From Streptomyces californicus (GTDB lineage Bacteria; Actinomycetota; Actinomycetes; Streptomycetales; Streptomycetaceae), in the NCBI RefSeq assembly GCF_000717645.1, contig NZ_JNZZ01000017.1, positions 1 to 64,000 on the forward strand: a DNA stretch of 64,000 nt. The letters are read 5' to 3'. Position 1 is the first letter of the stretch; each line of letters begins with the position of its first letter. The position numbers and the translations under genes are program-made. The notes under the pieces are model-generated. The model saw nothing but the letters and a program-made list of their open reading frames with translations, had not been told where the DNA came from and made no database searches. Below are positions 25,890 to 37,920 of the stretch, one piece after another.

Positions 25890-26894
25890 GTGAAAGCCGA
25901 CCGGCTGCTCGCCGTCCTCCTGCTGCTCCAGACCCGGGGCACCGTCCCCGCCTCCGAGCTGGCCGAGCGCCTCGACGTCTCCGTACGCACCGTCTACCGG
26001 GACATCGAGGCGCTCTCGGCCGCCGGGGTGCCCGTCTACGCCGAACGCGGCCGGTACGGCGGCATCGCCCTGCTCCCCGGTTACCGCACCGACGTCACCG
26101 GCCTCACCGCCGACGAGGCACGCGCCCTCTTCGTGTTCACCGCCGACGACGCGCACGCCGCGCTCGGCCTGGACGCCGCGCTGGGCTCCGCCCTGCGCAA
26201 GGTCATGGCCGCCCTGCCCGCCCCGCACCGCCCGGCCGCCGAACAGACCAGCCGCCGCGTCCTGGTGGACCCGGCCCGCTGGATGAGCGGCCCCCGGGCC
26301 GCCGTGGACGTCGCCGAACTCCACGACGCCGTCCTCGCCGACGTACGGCTGCGCCTGCGCTACCGGCACAGCGGGCAGGACGAACCGCGCCAGTACACCG
26401 TCGACCCTTACGGCCTCGTCGTGAAGGCCGGCGTCTGGTACCTGGTCGCGGACCTCGACGGCGACCCGCGCCTCTTCCGCGCCGACCGGATCCACACGGC
26501 CGAACCCGCCGATGACCCCGTACGGCGGCGCGCGGGCGCGGAGTTGGCGGACGTGTGGGAGGCGTTGCGCGCCGGGGTGGAGCGGCGCCCGTCTGCCGTA
26601 CGGCTGCGGGTGCGGGTGCACCGCCCGCGCCTGGAACTGTTCCGGCGGCTGAACGCGGGCGCGCTGACCGGGGAGCCGCGCCCGGACGAGCCCCGGCCGG
26701 GGGAGCGGCCCGGGGAGTGGCTGCTGGCGGAGCTGGCCGTGTCGGAGGTCGCCTGGGCGCGGTCCCTCCTGGCGTTCGGGCCGACCGTGGAGGTCCTCGA
26801 CCCGCCGGAAGCCCGCACACTGCTGGCCGAGGTCGCCGCCGAGGTCGTCGGCCTGTACGGGGGCGAGGGAGCGGCGGGCCCCCAGGGCCCGTAA
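25890..26894 (+). CDS. HTH-WYL transcriptional regulator (YafY/PafBC type)
   Basis: The 334-residue protein starts at GTG 25890 with KADRLLAVLLLLQTRGTVPA, a winged helix-turn-helix of the HTH_11 type (recognition helix SVRTVYRDIEALSAAGVPV), followed by the WYL domain (GLVVKAGVWYLVADLDG) and a C-terminal WCX segment. WYL domains bind nucleic acid or nucleotide-like ligands and this architecture includes DNA-damage regulators such as PafBC and phage-defence regulators. Here the neighbours are metabolic, so the regulon is unknown. No ribosome-binding site is apparent. Confidence 0.88.
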   Translation: MKADRLLAVLLLLQTRGTVPASELAERLDVSVRTVYRDIEALSAAGVPVYAERGRYGGIALLPGYRTDVTGLTADEARALFVFTADDAHAALGLDAALGSALRKVMAALPAPHRPAAEQTSRRVLVDPARWMSGPRAAVDVAELHDAVLADVRLRLRYRHSGQDEPRQYTVDPYGLVVKAGVWYLVADLDGDPRLFRADRIHTAEPADDPVRRRAGAELADVWEALRAGVERRPSAVRLRVRVHRPRLELFRRLNAGALTGEPRPDEPRPGERPGEWLLAELAVSEVAWARSLLAFGPTVEVLDPPEARTLLAEVAAEVVGLYGGEGAAGPQGP

Positions 26895-26924
26895 CGCTTC
26901 CGCGTCGCCGGGGGCGCGCACACG

Positions 26925-27016
26925 TGCGGCCGTCGCCGGAGGGGCGGGCGCGCCGCCGTCACCTCACCCTTGCGGCCGTCGCCGGAAGGGCGGACGCGCC
27001 ACCGTCACCTCACCCC
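26925..27016. repeat. 46-bp direct repeat covering the tetR stop codon
   Basis: Copies 26925-26970 and 26971-27016 differ at only about five positions. On the minus strand the repeat includes the last bases and TGA of the TetR-type gene, so the stop region was duplicated head to tail. Confidence 0.88.
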
Positions 27017-27636
27017 TCGTCCAGCCAGTGCGCCCGGCCGATGGTGACCAGCCGCAGCCGCCGCCGGGCCACCCGGACGACCTCCGCCTCGCCCTGCGGC
27101 CCGGCCTCCAGCAGGGCCGACGTGGTGATCACCATGTGGTCCACGTAGAGGCCGCCGAGCATCAGCAGATCCTCCTCGCTCCACCCGGCGGACTGCGGCT
27201 CCTGGCCGAGCGCGCACGCCACCTCCTGCGCGAACCGCAGCAGTTGGGCGGCGATGGCCTCGCGCACCGGGTCCACCCCGCCGTGCTGTTCGCGGGAGAT
27301 GAACCGGAAGTGGGCGGGCTGCGCGCCGACATGACGGGCTATCACCGCCACGCTGCGGTCCAGCCGCTCCTCGCTGTCGCCGGTCTCCGCGAGCACCTCG
27401 CCGACGAGCCCGTGCAGGCTGCCCAGCGCCTCCTCCACCAGGGCGACGCCGAGCGCGGCGACGTCCTCGAAGTGCCGGTAGAAGGCGGTCGGGGTGAGCC
27501 CGGCGGCCCGGGTGACCTCCCGCAGCCCCAGGCTGCTCAGGCTCTGGTGCTCCAGCAGGAGGAGCGCGGCGTCCAGCAGTGCCTGGCGCGTCCTGAGCTT
27601 CTGGGTCTGGCGAACGCCGACGGAAGTGTGACTCAT
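27010..27636 (-). CDS. TetR-family regulator, FabR/DesT-like
   Basis: The 208-residue protein has an N-terminal TetR helix-turn-helix (LREVTRAAGLTPTAFYRHFE) that closely resembles E. coli FabR and Pseudomonas DesT, including the following DVAALGVALVEEAL helix and FRFISREQHGG in the ligand domain. Those relatives sense the acyl-CoA pool and repress unsaturated fatty acid genes. Here it faces a 51-residue membrane protein gene and a DUF4190 gene. Two CAGTRAACA boxes (27643-27651 and 27699-27707) in the shared promoter region are candidate operator halves. The function is inferred from similarity and context. Confidence 0.85.
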   Translation of the reverse strand: MSHTSVGVRQTQKLRTRQALLDAALLLLEHQSLSSLGLREVTRAAGLTPTAFYRHFEDVAALGVALVEEALGSLHGLVGEVLAETGDSEERLDRSVAVIARHVGAQPAHFRFISREQHGGVDPVREAIAAQLLRFAQEVACALGQEPQSAGWSEEDLLMLGGLYVDHMVITTSALLEAGPQGEAEVVRVARRRLRLVTIGRAHWLDEG

Positions 27637-27642
27637 GCCATT

Positions 27643-27707
27643 CAGTAAACAACCGTTCTCCGATTCCGGGGAAGGGTGCGGGGTTTAGACTTTCCAGTCA
27701 GTGAACA
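27643..27707 (+). promoter_or_regulatory. Shared divergent promoter region with CAGTRAACA boxes
   Basis: CAGTAAACA (27643-27651) and CAGTGAACA (27699-27707) flank TAGACT (27686-27691), a good Streptomyces -10 for the rightward gene at 27753. The first box is next to the regulator's start. The arrangement suits autoregulation plus control of the small membrane protein. Confidence 0.5.
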
Positions 27708-27752
27708 CTCGTACTCCGAACGGCTTTCGTCGTCGCACAGAGAGGTTCCGCC

Positions 27753-27908
27753 GTGTTCGTTCTCGTCGCCGCGCTGCTCCTGCTGGGGATTCTCCTCGGG
27801 GCGGTCGCCCACGTCCCGCTTCCGCTGTCCCTGGCCGCAGCGGCCGTCATCGGCTGCTGGCTGCTGATCTTCGCCGTGCGTGAGCGCGCCTCGCGCCGCC
27901 TCCGCTGA
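27753..27908 (+). CDS. 51-residue membrane protein
   Basis: GTG 27753 follows AGAGAGG with normal spacing. The translation (MFVLVAALLLLGILLGAV...) has two hydrophobic segments, residues about 2-20 and 26-42, joined by HVPLPLS, and ends in a basic tail VRERASRRLR that should face the cytoplasm. It is too short for usual gene-size cut-offs. It is divergent from the FabR-like TetR gene and shares its operator-like boxes, and is followed after 70 bases by the DUF4190 gene. The role is unknown; small two-helix proteins of this sort are often envelope-stress or transporter-associated. Confidence 0.72.
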   Translation: MFVLVAALLLLGILLGAVAHVPLPLSLAAAAVIGCWLLIFAVRERASRRLR

Positions 27909-27978
27909 CCCGCCGGACTCGCGGCCCCGCACCCGCCGAGCCTGACGTATCCCGTCCCGATCCGAAGGAGCTCGCACC

Positions 27979-28392
27979 ATGACCCTCACCGACTTCGCCC
28001 GCCGCACGACCGAGACCCCCGCCGCTCCCGCCACCGGCCCCCGGGCCCGTGCGGCCACCGGCGCCTCCGCCGCCGAGACCGCGGCTCCCGCGCCGGACGC
28101 CCGTACGGAGACGGAGGCGGGCACGGAGACGGACGCTCCCGCCGCCCGGCCCGCAGGCCGCGAGGCGGACGGTCTCGCCGTCGCCTCGTTCGTCCTCGGC
28201 CTCGTCGGGTTGCTGGTCTTCAACCTGGTGCTCGGGCCCATGGCGATCGTGATGGCGCTGCTGGCCCTCGTGCGCCGCACCCGCCGTCCGGCCCGCGCCT
28301 ACCTCGGCCTCGCCCTGGGCGTCGCCGACCTCGCCGTGCTCGCGGTCCTGGTCACCGCCAACGGCACGGTCGCCTGGAACCTCGGCGGCTGA
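27979..28392 (+). CDS. DUF4190-domain membrane protein
   Basis: GAAGGAG precedes the ATG by eight bases. The 137-residue protein has an Ala/Pro/Thr-rich N-terminal 60 residues, probably disordered, and then the DUF4190 pair of membrane helices (LAVASFVLGLVGLLVF and LGLALGVADLAVLAVL). Members are common in actinobacteria next to envelope genes; their function is unknown. It probably forms a unit with the 51-residue membrane protein upstream, under the TetR regulator. Confidence 0.8.
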   Translation: MTLTDFARRTTETPAAPATGPRARAATGASAAETAAPAPDARTETEAGTETDAPAARPAGREADGLAVASFVLGLVGLLVFNLVLGPMAIVMALLALVRRTRRPARAYLGLALGVADLAVLAVLVTANGTVAWNLGG

Positions 28393-28538
28393 CGCCCCGT
28401 ACACCCCTCGTGAGCCGCCGCTCCACCCGTTCCGGATCGGGCTCCGGACCGGGGCCGTACGCCCGTGCGCCGCACCGCACGCGGGTGTGCGCGGGGTCGG
28501 AGCGTGACGCGCCCGGCATGCGCCCCGGCCCGGGCTCG

Positions 28539-28544
28539 TAGAAT
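28539..28544 (+). promoter_or_regulatory. -10 element of the cysteine desulfurase gene
   Basis: TAGAAT ends ten bases before ATG 28555 and no ribosome-binding site lies between, implying a very short leader. No convincing -35 is visible. Confidence 0.45.
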
Positions 28545-28554
28545 CGGCCCCACC

Positions 28555-29724
28555 ATGGCATACCTCGACCACGCCGCGACCACGCCGATGCTTCCCGAAG
28601 CGATCGAGGCGATGACCGCCCAGCTCTCCGTCACCGGCAACGCCTCCTCGCTGCACGCCGCCGGACGCCGGGCCCGCCGTACCGTCGAGGAGTCCAGAGA
28701 AACCCTCGCCGACTCCCTCGGCGCCCGCCCCAGCGAAGTGGTGTTCACCGCCGGCGGCACGGAGGCCGACAACCTCGCCGTGAAGGGCCTCTACTGGTCC
28801 CGCCGCGACGCCGACCCCCGCCGCACCCGCGTCCTCACCGGCCCGGTCGAGCACCACGCCGTCCTGGACGCCGTCGACTGGCTGGCCGACCACGAGGGCG
28901 CGACGGTCGAGCACCTCCCGGTCGACCGGTACGGCCGGGTTTACCCGGAGGATCTGCGCGAGGCGATCCTGCGCAACCCCGACGACGTCGCGATGATCAC
29001 CGTCATGTGGGCCAACAACGAGATCGGCACCATCATGCCGGTACGCGAACTGGCCGCGGTGGCAGCCGAGTTCGGGATCCCCATGCACGCCGACGCGGTC
29101 CAGGCGTTCGGGCAGCTGGAGGTCGACTTCGCCCGCTCGGGACTGGCCGCGATGACGGTCAGCGGACACAAGATCGGCGGCCCCTTCGGGATCGGCGCGC
29201 TGCTGCTGGGCCGCGACCACACCCCCGTTCCCGTACTGCACGGCGGCGGCCAGGAACGCCATGTGCGCTCCGGCACCCTGGACGCGCCCGCCATCGCCTC
29301 CTTCGCCGTCGCCGGGCGGCTGGCCGCCGAGCGGCGCGAGGAGTTCGCCCGGCGCGTCGGCGCGCTCCGCGACGACCTCGTGACCGCCGTGCGCCGCGCC
29401 GTGCCGGACGCCGTGCTCGGCGGCGACCCGGACCCGGCCGGCCGGCTCCCCGCCAACGCCCACTTCAGCTTCCCGGGATGCGAGGGCGACTCCCTGCTCC
29501 TCCTGCTGGACGCCCAGGGCATCGCCTGCTCCACCGGCTCCGCCTGCACCGCCGGGATCGCCCAGCCCAGCCATGTGCTGCTCGCCACCGGCACCGACCC
29601 GGACCTCGCCCGGGGCACCCTGCGCTTCTCGCTCGGCCACACCTCGACCGAGGAGGACGTGAAGGCGCTCGCCGAGGCGATCGGCCCCGCGGTCGAACGG
29701 GCGCGGACGGCCGGACTCAGCTGA
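28555..29724 (+). CDS. Cysteine desulfurase (IscS/NifS class)
   Basis: The 389-residue PLP enzyme starts with [15 protein letters not shown]. It removes sulfur from cysteine as a protein-bound persulfide. The PLP lysine is K206 ([11 protein letters not shown]) and the persulfide cysteine is C325 in [12 protein letters not shown], matching IscS-type spacing with the flexible loop. In this segment the natural partner is MnmA at 30558, which takes sulfur for 2-thiouridine in tRNA; the two genes are separated only by an opposite-strand amidase. ATG 28555 is used because the frame's upstream extension has no family sequence and contains the -10 element. Confidence 0.93.
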   Translation: MAYLDHAATTPMLPEAIEAMTAQLSVTGNASSLHAAGRRARRTVEESRETLADSLGARPSEVVFTAGGTEADNLAVKGLYWSRRDADPRRTRVLTGPVEHHAVLDAVDWLADHEGATVEHLPVDRYGRVYPEDLREAILRNPDDVAMITVMWANNEIGTIMPVRELAAVAAEFGIPMHADAVQAFGQLEVDFARSGLAAMTVSGHKIGGPFGIGALLLGRDHTPVPVLHGGGQERHVRSGTLDAPAIASFAVAGRLAAERREEFARRVGALRDDLVTAVRRAVPDAVLGGDPDPAGRLPANAHFSFPGCEGDSLLLLLDAQGIACSTGSACTAGIAQPSHVLLATGTDPDLARGTLRFSLGHTSTEEDVKALAEAIGPAVERARTAGLS

Positions 29725-29746
29725 CGCGGACCGTCACCCGGAGGCG

Positions 29747-30496
29747 TTACGCCTTCGCCGACGGTGAGGCCGAGGGCGACGCGGTGGCCGGGGCCGTCGC
29801 GGCCCGCCGCACCAGCTCCATGTACCGGTCCCAGTCCCAGTGCGGCCCCGGGTCGGTGTGGTCGGTGCCCGGCACCTCCACATGCCCGATGATGTGCTCC
29901 CGGTCGACGGGTATGCCGTGCCGCGCGCAGATCGACGCCGTGAGCCGCGCCGAGGCCGCGTACATCTCCTTGGTGAGGTCCTTCGGCCGGTCCACGAACC
30001 CCTCGTGCTCGATGCCGACCGCGCGCTCGTTGTAGGAGCGGTTGCCCGCCTGGTACGCCACGTCCAGCTCGCGGATCATCTGCACCACCCGCCCGTCCTG
30101 GCCCACGATGTAGTGCGTCGCGGCCTGGTGGGCGGGGTCCTGGAACACCTTCACCGCGCTGGCGAAGCTGCCCTGGGTGACATGGATGATCACCCGGTCG
30201 ACGGGGAAGTCGTCCGGGCGGTCCGCCCGCCGCCAGTTCGCCTCGGAGGCGGGGACCCAGGTCGCCCCCGGGTAGTCCAGCTCGCCCGGCTTCCGGGGCT
30301 TCTCCACGCCCGGCACCTGCCACCACAGCCGCTTCACCGTGTCCCGCGCGAGCACGGCGGCGGTGCCGGCGGCCGCCACGGCGCCGCCGCCGATCAGCAG
30401 CGCGCGCCGGCTCACGCCGCCGGACTTCTTCCGCGACGACGAAGACGACGAACCGGACGGCCTGCGCGACGCCCCGGAGCTCCCGTTGTTCCCCAT
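29747..30496 (-). CDS. N-acetylmuramoyl-L-alanine amidase (Amidase_2), exported
   Basis: The 249-residue protein has a Ser/Arg-rich start, a twin-arginine-like signal (SRRALLIGGGAVAAAG, residues 29-44) and an Amidase_2 domain. Zinc ligands are visible: H105 in IIHVTQGS and the HTDPGPHWDWD cluster near the C-terminus; the middle ERAVGIEHEGFV carries the general-base region. It cleaves the bond between muramic acid and the stem peptide in cell wall turnover. A Pro/Ala/Ser tail ends the protein. It sits on the opposite strand between the cysteine desulfurase and mnmA, with only 61 bases to mnmA, so both are transcribed from a shared divergent region. Confidence 0.88.
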   Translation of the reverse strand: MGNNGSSGASRRPSGSSSSSSRKKSGGVSRRALLIGGGAVAAAGTAAVLARDTVKRLWWQVPGVEKPRKPGELDYPGATWVPASEANWRRADRPDDFPVDRVIIHVTQGSFASAVKVFQDPAHQAATHYIVGQDGRVVQMIRELDVAYQAGNRSYNERAVGIEHEGFVDRPKDLTKEMYAASARLTASICARHGIPVDREHIIGHVEVPGTDHTDPGPHWDWDRYMELVRRAATAPATASPSASPSAKA

Positions 30497-30557
30497 GTGA
30501 TCGTCAACGCGTATCCGCGAGCGTTCGGTTCCCGGCGACCCGTACCCTGGAGGGGCT

Positions 30558-31694
30558 ATGACTCAGACTTCCCAGCGCCCCCTGCGTGTCCTGGCCGCGA
30601 TGTCGGGCGGCGTGGACTCCGCCGTCGCCGCGGCCCGCGCCGTCGAGGCGGGCCACGACGTGACCGGTGTCCACCTCGCCCTGTCCGCCAACCCCCAGTC
30701 CTTCCGGACCGGGGCGCGCGGCTGTTGCACCATCGAGGACTCCCGGGACGCCCGCCGCGCGGCCGACGTCATCGGCATCCCGTTCTACGTCTGGGACCTG
30801 GCGGAACGCTTCCGCGAGGACGTCGTGGAGGACTTCGTCGCGGAGTACGAGGCCGGGCGCACCCCCAACCCCTGCCTGCGCTGCAACGAGAAGATCAAGT
30901 TCGCCGCGCTGCTCGACAAGGCCCTCGCCCTCGGCTTCGACGCCGTGTGCACCGGCCACTACGCCACGGTGGTGCTCACCGAGGACGGCGGCCGCGAGCT
31001 GCACCGCGCCTCCGACATGGCCAAGGACCAGAGCTATGTGCTGGGCGTCCTGGACGAGAAGCAGCTCGCCCACGCCATGTTCCCGCTCGGCGACACCCTC
31101 ACCACCAAGGACGAGATCCGCGCCGAGGCCGAGCGCCGGGGCCTGGCCGTCGCCAAGAAGCCCGACAGCCACGACATCTGCTTCATCGCGGACGGCGACA
31201 CCCAGGGCTTCCTGGCCAACCGCCTGGGCGGCCCGGCCGAGGGCGACATCGTGGACGAGGCCGGTACGAAGGTGGGCACCCACGAGGGCGCGTTCGGCTT
31301 CACCATCGGCCAGCGCAAGGGCCTCAAGATCGGCCACCCCGCCCCCGACGGCAAGCCGCGCTACGTCCTCGACATCTCCCCGGTGAACAACACCGTCACG
31401 GTCGGCCCCGTCGAGGCCCTGGACGTGACGTCCCTGACCGCCATCAAGCCCCGCTGGTGCGGAACGCCTCCGTCCGGCCCGGGGACGTACACCGCGCAGC
31501 TCCGCGCCCACGGCGGCGAGAGCGAGGTGACGGCCGAGCTGGTGGACGGCTCCGAGCTGCACGTCACCTTCACCGAGCCGGTACGGGGCGTCGCCCCCGG
31601 CCAGGCGGTCGTCCTCTATGACGGCACGCGCGTGGTCGGCTCGGCCACGATCGCGAAGACGGTGCGCCGGGAGCGGGTGGCGGCGGGCGGCTGA
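30558..31694 (+). CDS. mnmA: tRNA-specific 2-thiouridylase
   Basis: The 378-residue enzyme thiolates U34 of Lys, Glu and Gln tRNAs using ATP and persulfide sulfur. The PP-loop motif SGGVDS is at residues 16-21. The catalytic cysteine pair is in [12 protein letters not shown] and [10 protein letters not shown]. The C-terminal beta-barrel for tRNA binding ends [25 protein letters not shown] ribosome-binding site is three bases from the ATG window, and a TACCCT -10-like hexamer lies nine bases upstream of the start. The nearby cysteine desulfurase is the likely sulfur donor. Confidence 0.95.
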   Translation: MTQTSQRPLRVLAAMSGGVDSAVAAARAVEAGHDVTGVHLALSANPQSFRTGARGCCTIEDSRDARRAADVIGIPFYVWDLAERFREDVVEDFVAEYEAGRTPNPCLRCNEKIKFAALLDKALALGFDAVCTGHYATVVLTEDGGRELHRASDMAKDQSYVLGVLDEKQLAHAMFPLGDTLTTKDEIRAEAERRGLAVAKKPDSHDICFIADGDTQGFLANRLGGPAEGDIVDEAGTKVGTHEGAFGFTIGQRKGLKIGHPAPDGKPRYVLDISPVNNTVTVGPVEALDVTSLTAIKPRWCGTPPSGPGTYTAQLRAHGGESEVTAELVDGSELHVTFTEPVRGVAPGQAVVLYDGTRVVGSATIAKTVRRERVAAGG

Positions 31695-31894
31695 GCCGAC
31701 GCCCCGGACGACCGCGACGGGCCGTCCCGTACCCGCGACCGAGCGCCCGGGTCGGCCCGTACCCGCGAAAAGTCGCCGGGCCGGCTCGCTCGCGCACGGG
31801 CCGCCCACGCACGGGCCGGGCCACCCGCGTATGCACGGGCCGGGGGAGCACGTCACGAGTCCCGCCCGCGTACGTCCCGTCCGGGGAAGCGCCC
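31695..31894. other. 200-bp convergent gap with short repeats
   Basis: Between mnmA and the convergent hydrolase gene GCACGGGCCG occurs three times and CCGTACCCGCGA twice. No gene or T-tract terminator is seen. Confidence 0.5.
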
Positions 31895-32698
31895 CTACGA
31901 CGCCCGCCCGTACGCGTACACGTCCCTCGCGAAGAACTCCGCCAGCACCGGCGCGAGCACCTGCGGCGCTACCTCGCGCATCTGGCCCGTCAGGGTGCGG
32001 TGCCGGCCGCGCGGCAGGGCGTCCGCCAGTGCCCGGGTCGCCGCGCGCGCCGGCGCGGTGCTGAAGCCGCCGCAGACCACCAGCGTGCGGGCGGCGACGG
32101 CGGCGAACCGCTCCACCGGGACCGACCCGTCGCCCAGCAGCGCGTCGTCGTACGCCAGCGTGTGCGCCAGCGCCTCCAGCTCCGCCCACCTCGGCGTCCC
32201 CCGCAGCCGGGCGGCCGTCTCGTCCGCGACGCCCGTCATGGCCAGGAACAGCTCCACCGCCCCGCTCCGGTCCCCGGCGTCCAGCAGCCGGTGCAGCCGG
32301 GCCGTGCAGCGGGCCTTGAACAGCAGCCCGGAGGCGCCCGGCGTGTAGGGCGGCTCGTAGACGGCGCACAGGTCCACCGGGAGCCCGGCTGCCACCGCCT
32401 CCAGGGCCAGCGCCCCGCCGGACGCCATCCCGAAGACGGACGCGTCCGCCCCGGCCGCGCCGACGACGGCGGCCAGATCCTCGACCTCCCGCTCGACCGC
32501 CCAGCGCCCGCTGTCGCCGCTGGCGCCCCGGCCCCGGCGGTCGTACGTCAGCACGGTGAACCGCGGCGCGAGCAGGGCGGCCAGCGGCGCGTCGGTCGCG
32601 GCGGCGCCGAGCGCGCCTCCCACCAGCACCAGCGGCGGCCCCTCGCCCTGGCGGCGGTAGGCGATCGGCGTCCCGTCGGCGGAGAGAATCCTGTCCAT
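31895..32698 (-). CDS. Alpha/beta-hydrolase fold protein, apparently lacking catalytic Ser and His
   Basis: The 267-residue protein has the fold's landmarks: LVLVGGALGAA (oxyanion region), VLTYDRRGRGASGDSG after strand 4, and a cap domain. The nucleophile elbow reads VFGMASGGALAL, where relatives as I recall have G-x-S-x-G, so the serine position is alanine (GCG). The last motif reads LTGQMREVAPQVLAPVL where relatives have GQTH-x-V, so the histidine position is arginine. If the alignment is right, this is a non-catalytic member, perhaps a ligand-binding protein; the serine one position further on could instead serve as nucleophile. No operon partner is evident. Confidence 0.8.
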   Translation of the reverse strand: MDRILSADGTPIAYRRQGEGPPLVLVGGALGAAATDAPLAALLAPRFTVLTYDRRGRGASGDSGRWAVEREVEDLAAVVGAAGADASVFGMASGGALALEAVAAGLPVDLCAVYEPPYTPGASGLLFKARCTARLHRLLDAGDRSGAVELFLAMTGVADETAARLRGTPRWAELEALAHTLAYDDALLGDGSVPVERFAAVAARTLVVCGGFSTAPARAATRALADALPRGRHRTLTGQMREVAPQVLAPVLAEFFARDVYAYGRAS

Positions 32699-32772
32699 GG
32701 GAGAGGAGACCGGGGCGGCCCCCGAAACTCATCGCTCCGCCCCGGAAAAACTTCGCGGCGGGGGAGACGGGG

Positions 32773-33108
32773 TCAGTCGGCCACCGTCTCCGTGGCGTAG
32801 AAGCAGAAGTGGTCCTTGATCGCGGCGACTTCGGGCTTCGGGTCCGGGTAGGCCCAGACGAGGTCGTCGGCCCCGGGGCGCGACCAGTAGGAGGCGTCCC
32901 CCTTGAACGGGCAGTGGGTGGAGGTGTCAGACCGGGAGAGCAGATCGGTGCGGACGTCCTCGGGCGGCAGGTAGTAGCGGACCGGACAGCCGGTCTCGCG
33001 GAGCACGAGCGGGCGGCGGCTCTCGGCCAGCACCTGTCCGTCGTGCACCGCCCGGACGTGCTCGGTGCCCTGCTCGACGGTGATGCGGTGTCCTCGGGTG
33101 GCAGTCAT
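32773..33108 (-). CDS. DUF427-domain protein
   Basis: The 111-residue protein matches DUF427 throughout: HRITVEQGTEHVRAVHDGQV, then LRETGCPVRYYLPPEDV, CPFKGDASYWS and AIKDHFCFYATE. The fold is a small beta-barrel with conserved Tyr, Cys and Trp residues. The function is not established in bacteria. It ends 74 bases upstream of the hydrolase gene on the same strand and may be co-transcribed with it. Confidence 0.9.
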   Translation of the reverse strand: MTATRGHRITVEQGTEHVRAVHDGQVLAESRRPLVLRETGCPVRYYLPPEDVRTDLLSRSDTSTHCPFKGDASYWSRPGADDLVWAYPDPKPEVAAIKDHFCFYATETVAD

Positions 33109-33203
33109 GCCTGTATCAGCGGCGTACGGCCCCGGAATCTTCCCCGTACGCCGGACCTTCCCCGCGACGGCGGAGCGTGCGGGGCGGGTCGTACGGTGGC
33201 TCC

Positions 33204-33743
33204 ATGAACATCTGCGTCTTCCTCTCCGCCGCCGACCTCGACGACCGCTACACCGTGCCCGCCCGTGAATTCGCCGAACTGCTCGGCCGGGGCGGCCACA
33301 CCCTGGTCTGGGGCGGGTCGGAGAGCGGGCTGATGAAGGTCGTCGCGGACGGCGTCCAGGCGGCCGGCGGGCGGCTCGTGGGCGTATCGGTCGACTTCCT
33401 CGCCGCGAAGGCCCGCGAGAACGCCGACGAGATGGTCATCGCCCGCGACCTCGCCGAGCGCAAGGCGCTGCTCCTGGAGAAGTCCGACGCGATCGTGATC
33501 ATGGTCGGCGGGACCGGGACGCTCGACGAGGCCACCGAGATCCTGGAGCTCAAGAAGCACGGCAAGCACACCAAGCCGGTCGTCCTGCTCAACACGGCGG
33601 GCTTCTACGACGGTCTGCGCCAGCAGTTCCAGCGCATGGAGGACGAGGGCTTCCTGCCGCTGCCCCTGACCGACCTGGTCTTCTTCGCCAAGGACGGCGT
33701 CGGCGCCCTCGCCTACCTGGAGGAGTCCGCCGGTCTGCAGTAG
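33204..33743 (+). CDS. LOG-family nucleotide-binding protein
   Basis: The 179-residue protein (MNICVFLSAADLDDRY...) has the Rossmann-like fold of LOG phosphoribohydrolases, including LVWGGSESGLMKVVADGV and GFYDGLRQQFQRMEDEGFL. The family signature PGGxGTxxE appears here as VGGTGTLDE, with the proline replaced. Family members release free base from nucleoside 5'-monophosphates, or have only nucleotide-binding roles. TACGGT (33192-33197) ends six bases before the ATG with no ribosome-binding site, a leaderless pattern. The gene stands alone, divergent from the DUF427 gene. Confidence 0.82.
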   Translation: MNICVFLSAADLDDRYTVPAREFAELLGRGGHTLVWGGSESGLMKVVADGVQAAGGRLVGVSVDFLAAKARENADEMVIARDLAERKALLLEKSDAIVIMVGGTGTLDEATEILELKKHGKHTKPVVLLNTAGFYDGLRQQFQRMEDEGFLPLPLTDLVFFAKDGVGALAYLEESAGLQ

Positions 33744-33828
33744 GCGGCCGGACCCCCGCACCCTCCACCCGGAGGAGTCCGCGGGAGGGGCCCGCCCCGG
33801 CCCGCCGGACACGTCCTAGGATCGCCCC

Positions 33829-34518
33829 ATGCCTACCCACCTCATCACCGGCGCCGGTTCCGGCATCGGGGCCGCCGTCACCCGCCGCCTCCTGGAGCGC
33901 GGCGACGACCTCGTCCTGCTCGCCCGCGACGCCGGCCGCGCCAAGGAGCTCGCCGAGCGCCACCCGGGCGTACGCACCCTCGTCGGCGACCTCGGCAACC
34001 CCGACCGGCTGTCCTGGGCGTTCGGCCAGCAGACGGTGCCCGAGCGGATCGACAGCCTGCTGCACATCGCGGGCGTCGTCGAGCTGGGCGAGGTCGGGGA
34101 GCTGACCCCCAAGGCATGGCACTTCCAGATCGACGCCAACCTGATCGCCCCCGCCGAGCTCACCCGCCTCCTGCTCCCGCAGCTCCGCGTCGCCCGGGGC
34201 CACGTCCTCTTCGTGAACTCCGGAGCCGGGCTCAACGCCCACGCCGGGTGGAGCGCGTACGCCGCGAGCAAGCACGGCCTCAAGGCGCTCGCCGACTCTC
34301 TGCGCCACGAGGAGCACGGCAACGGCGTACGCGTCACCAGCGTCTACCCGGGCCGCACCGCCAGCCCCATGCAGGCCAAGGTGCACCAGCAGGAGGGCAA
34401 GGAGTACGACGCGGAGCGCTGGATCGACCCCGAGTCGGTGGCCACCACGATCCTGATGGCGCTCGACCTGCCGCGCGACGCCGAGGTCAACGACCTCACG
34501 GTCCGCCCCGGCCGCTGA
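33829..34518 (+). CDS. Short-chain dehydrogenase/reductase (SDR)
   Basis: The 229-residue protein has the classical SDR motifs: TGAGSGIG at residues 7-14 for the dinucleotide, the IAG of LLHIAGVVE, catalytic Ser in LFVNSGAGLNA, and YAASK for the Tyr/Lys pair. The sequence VYPGRTASPMQAKVH follows as in many actinobacterial members. Substrate unknown. The ATG is preceded by TAGGAT (33817-33822) at six bases with no ribosome-binding site, another probable leaderless gene. The next gene (34592) has its own similar element, so the two need not form an operon. Confidence 0.92.
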   Translation: MPTHLITGAGSGIGAAVTRRLLERGDDLVLLARDAGRAKELAERHPGVRTLVGDLGNPDRLSWAFGQQTVPERIDSLLHIAGVVELGEVGELTPKAWHFQIDANLIAPAELTRLLLPQLRVARGHVLFVNSGAGLNAHAGWSAYAASKHGLKALADSLRHEEHGNGVRVTSVYPGRTASPMQAKVHQQEGKEYDAERWIDPESVATTILMALDLPRDAEVNDLTVRPGR

Positions 34519-34591
34519 ACCACCGGCGGGCGGTCCGGCCGCCGACGCCCCGCGTACGCGCGGGGCGGGCCGGGGACCGTAGGCTTCCCGC

Positions 34592-37920
<3,329 letters not shown>

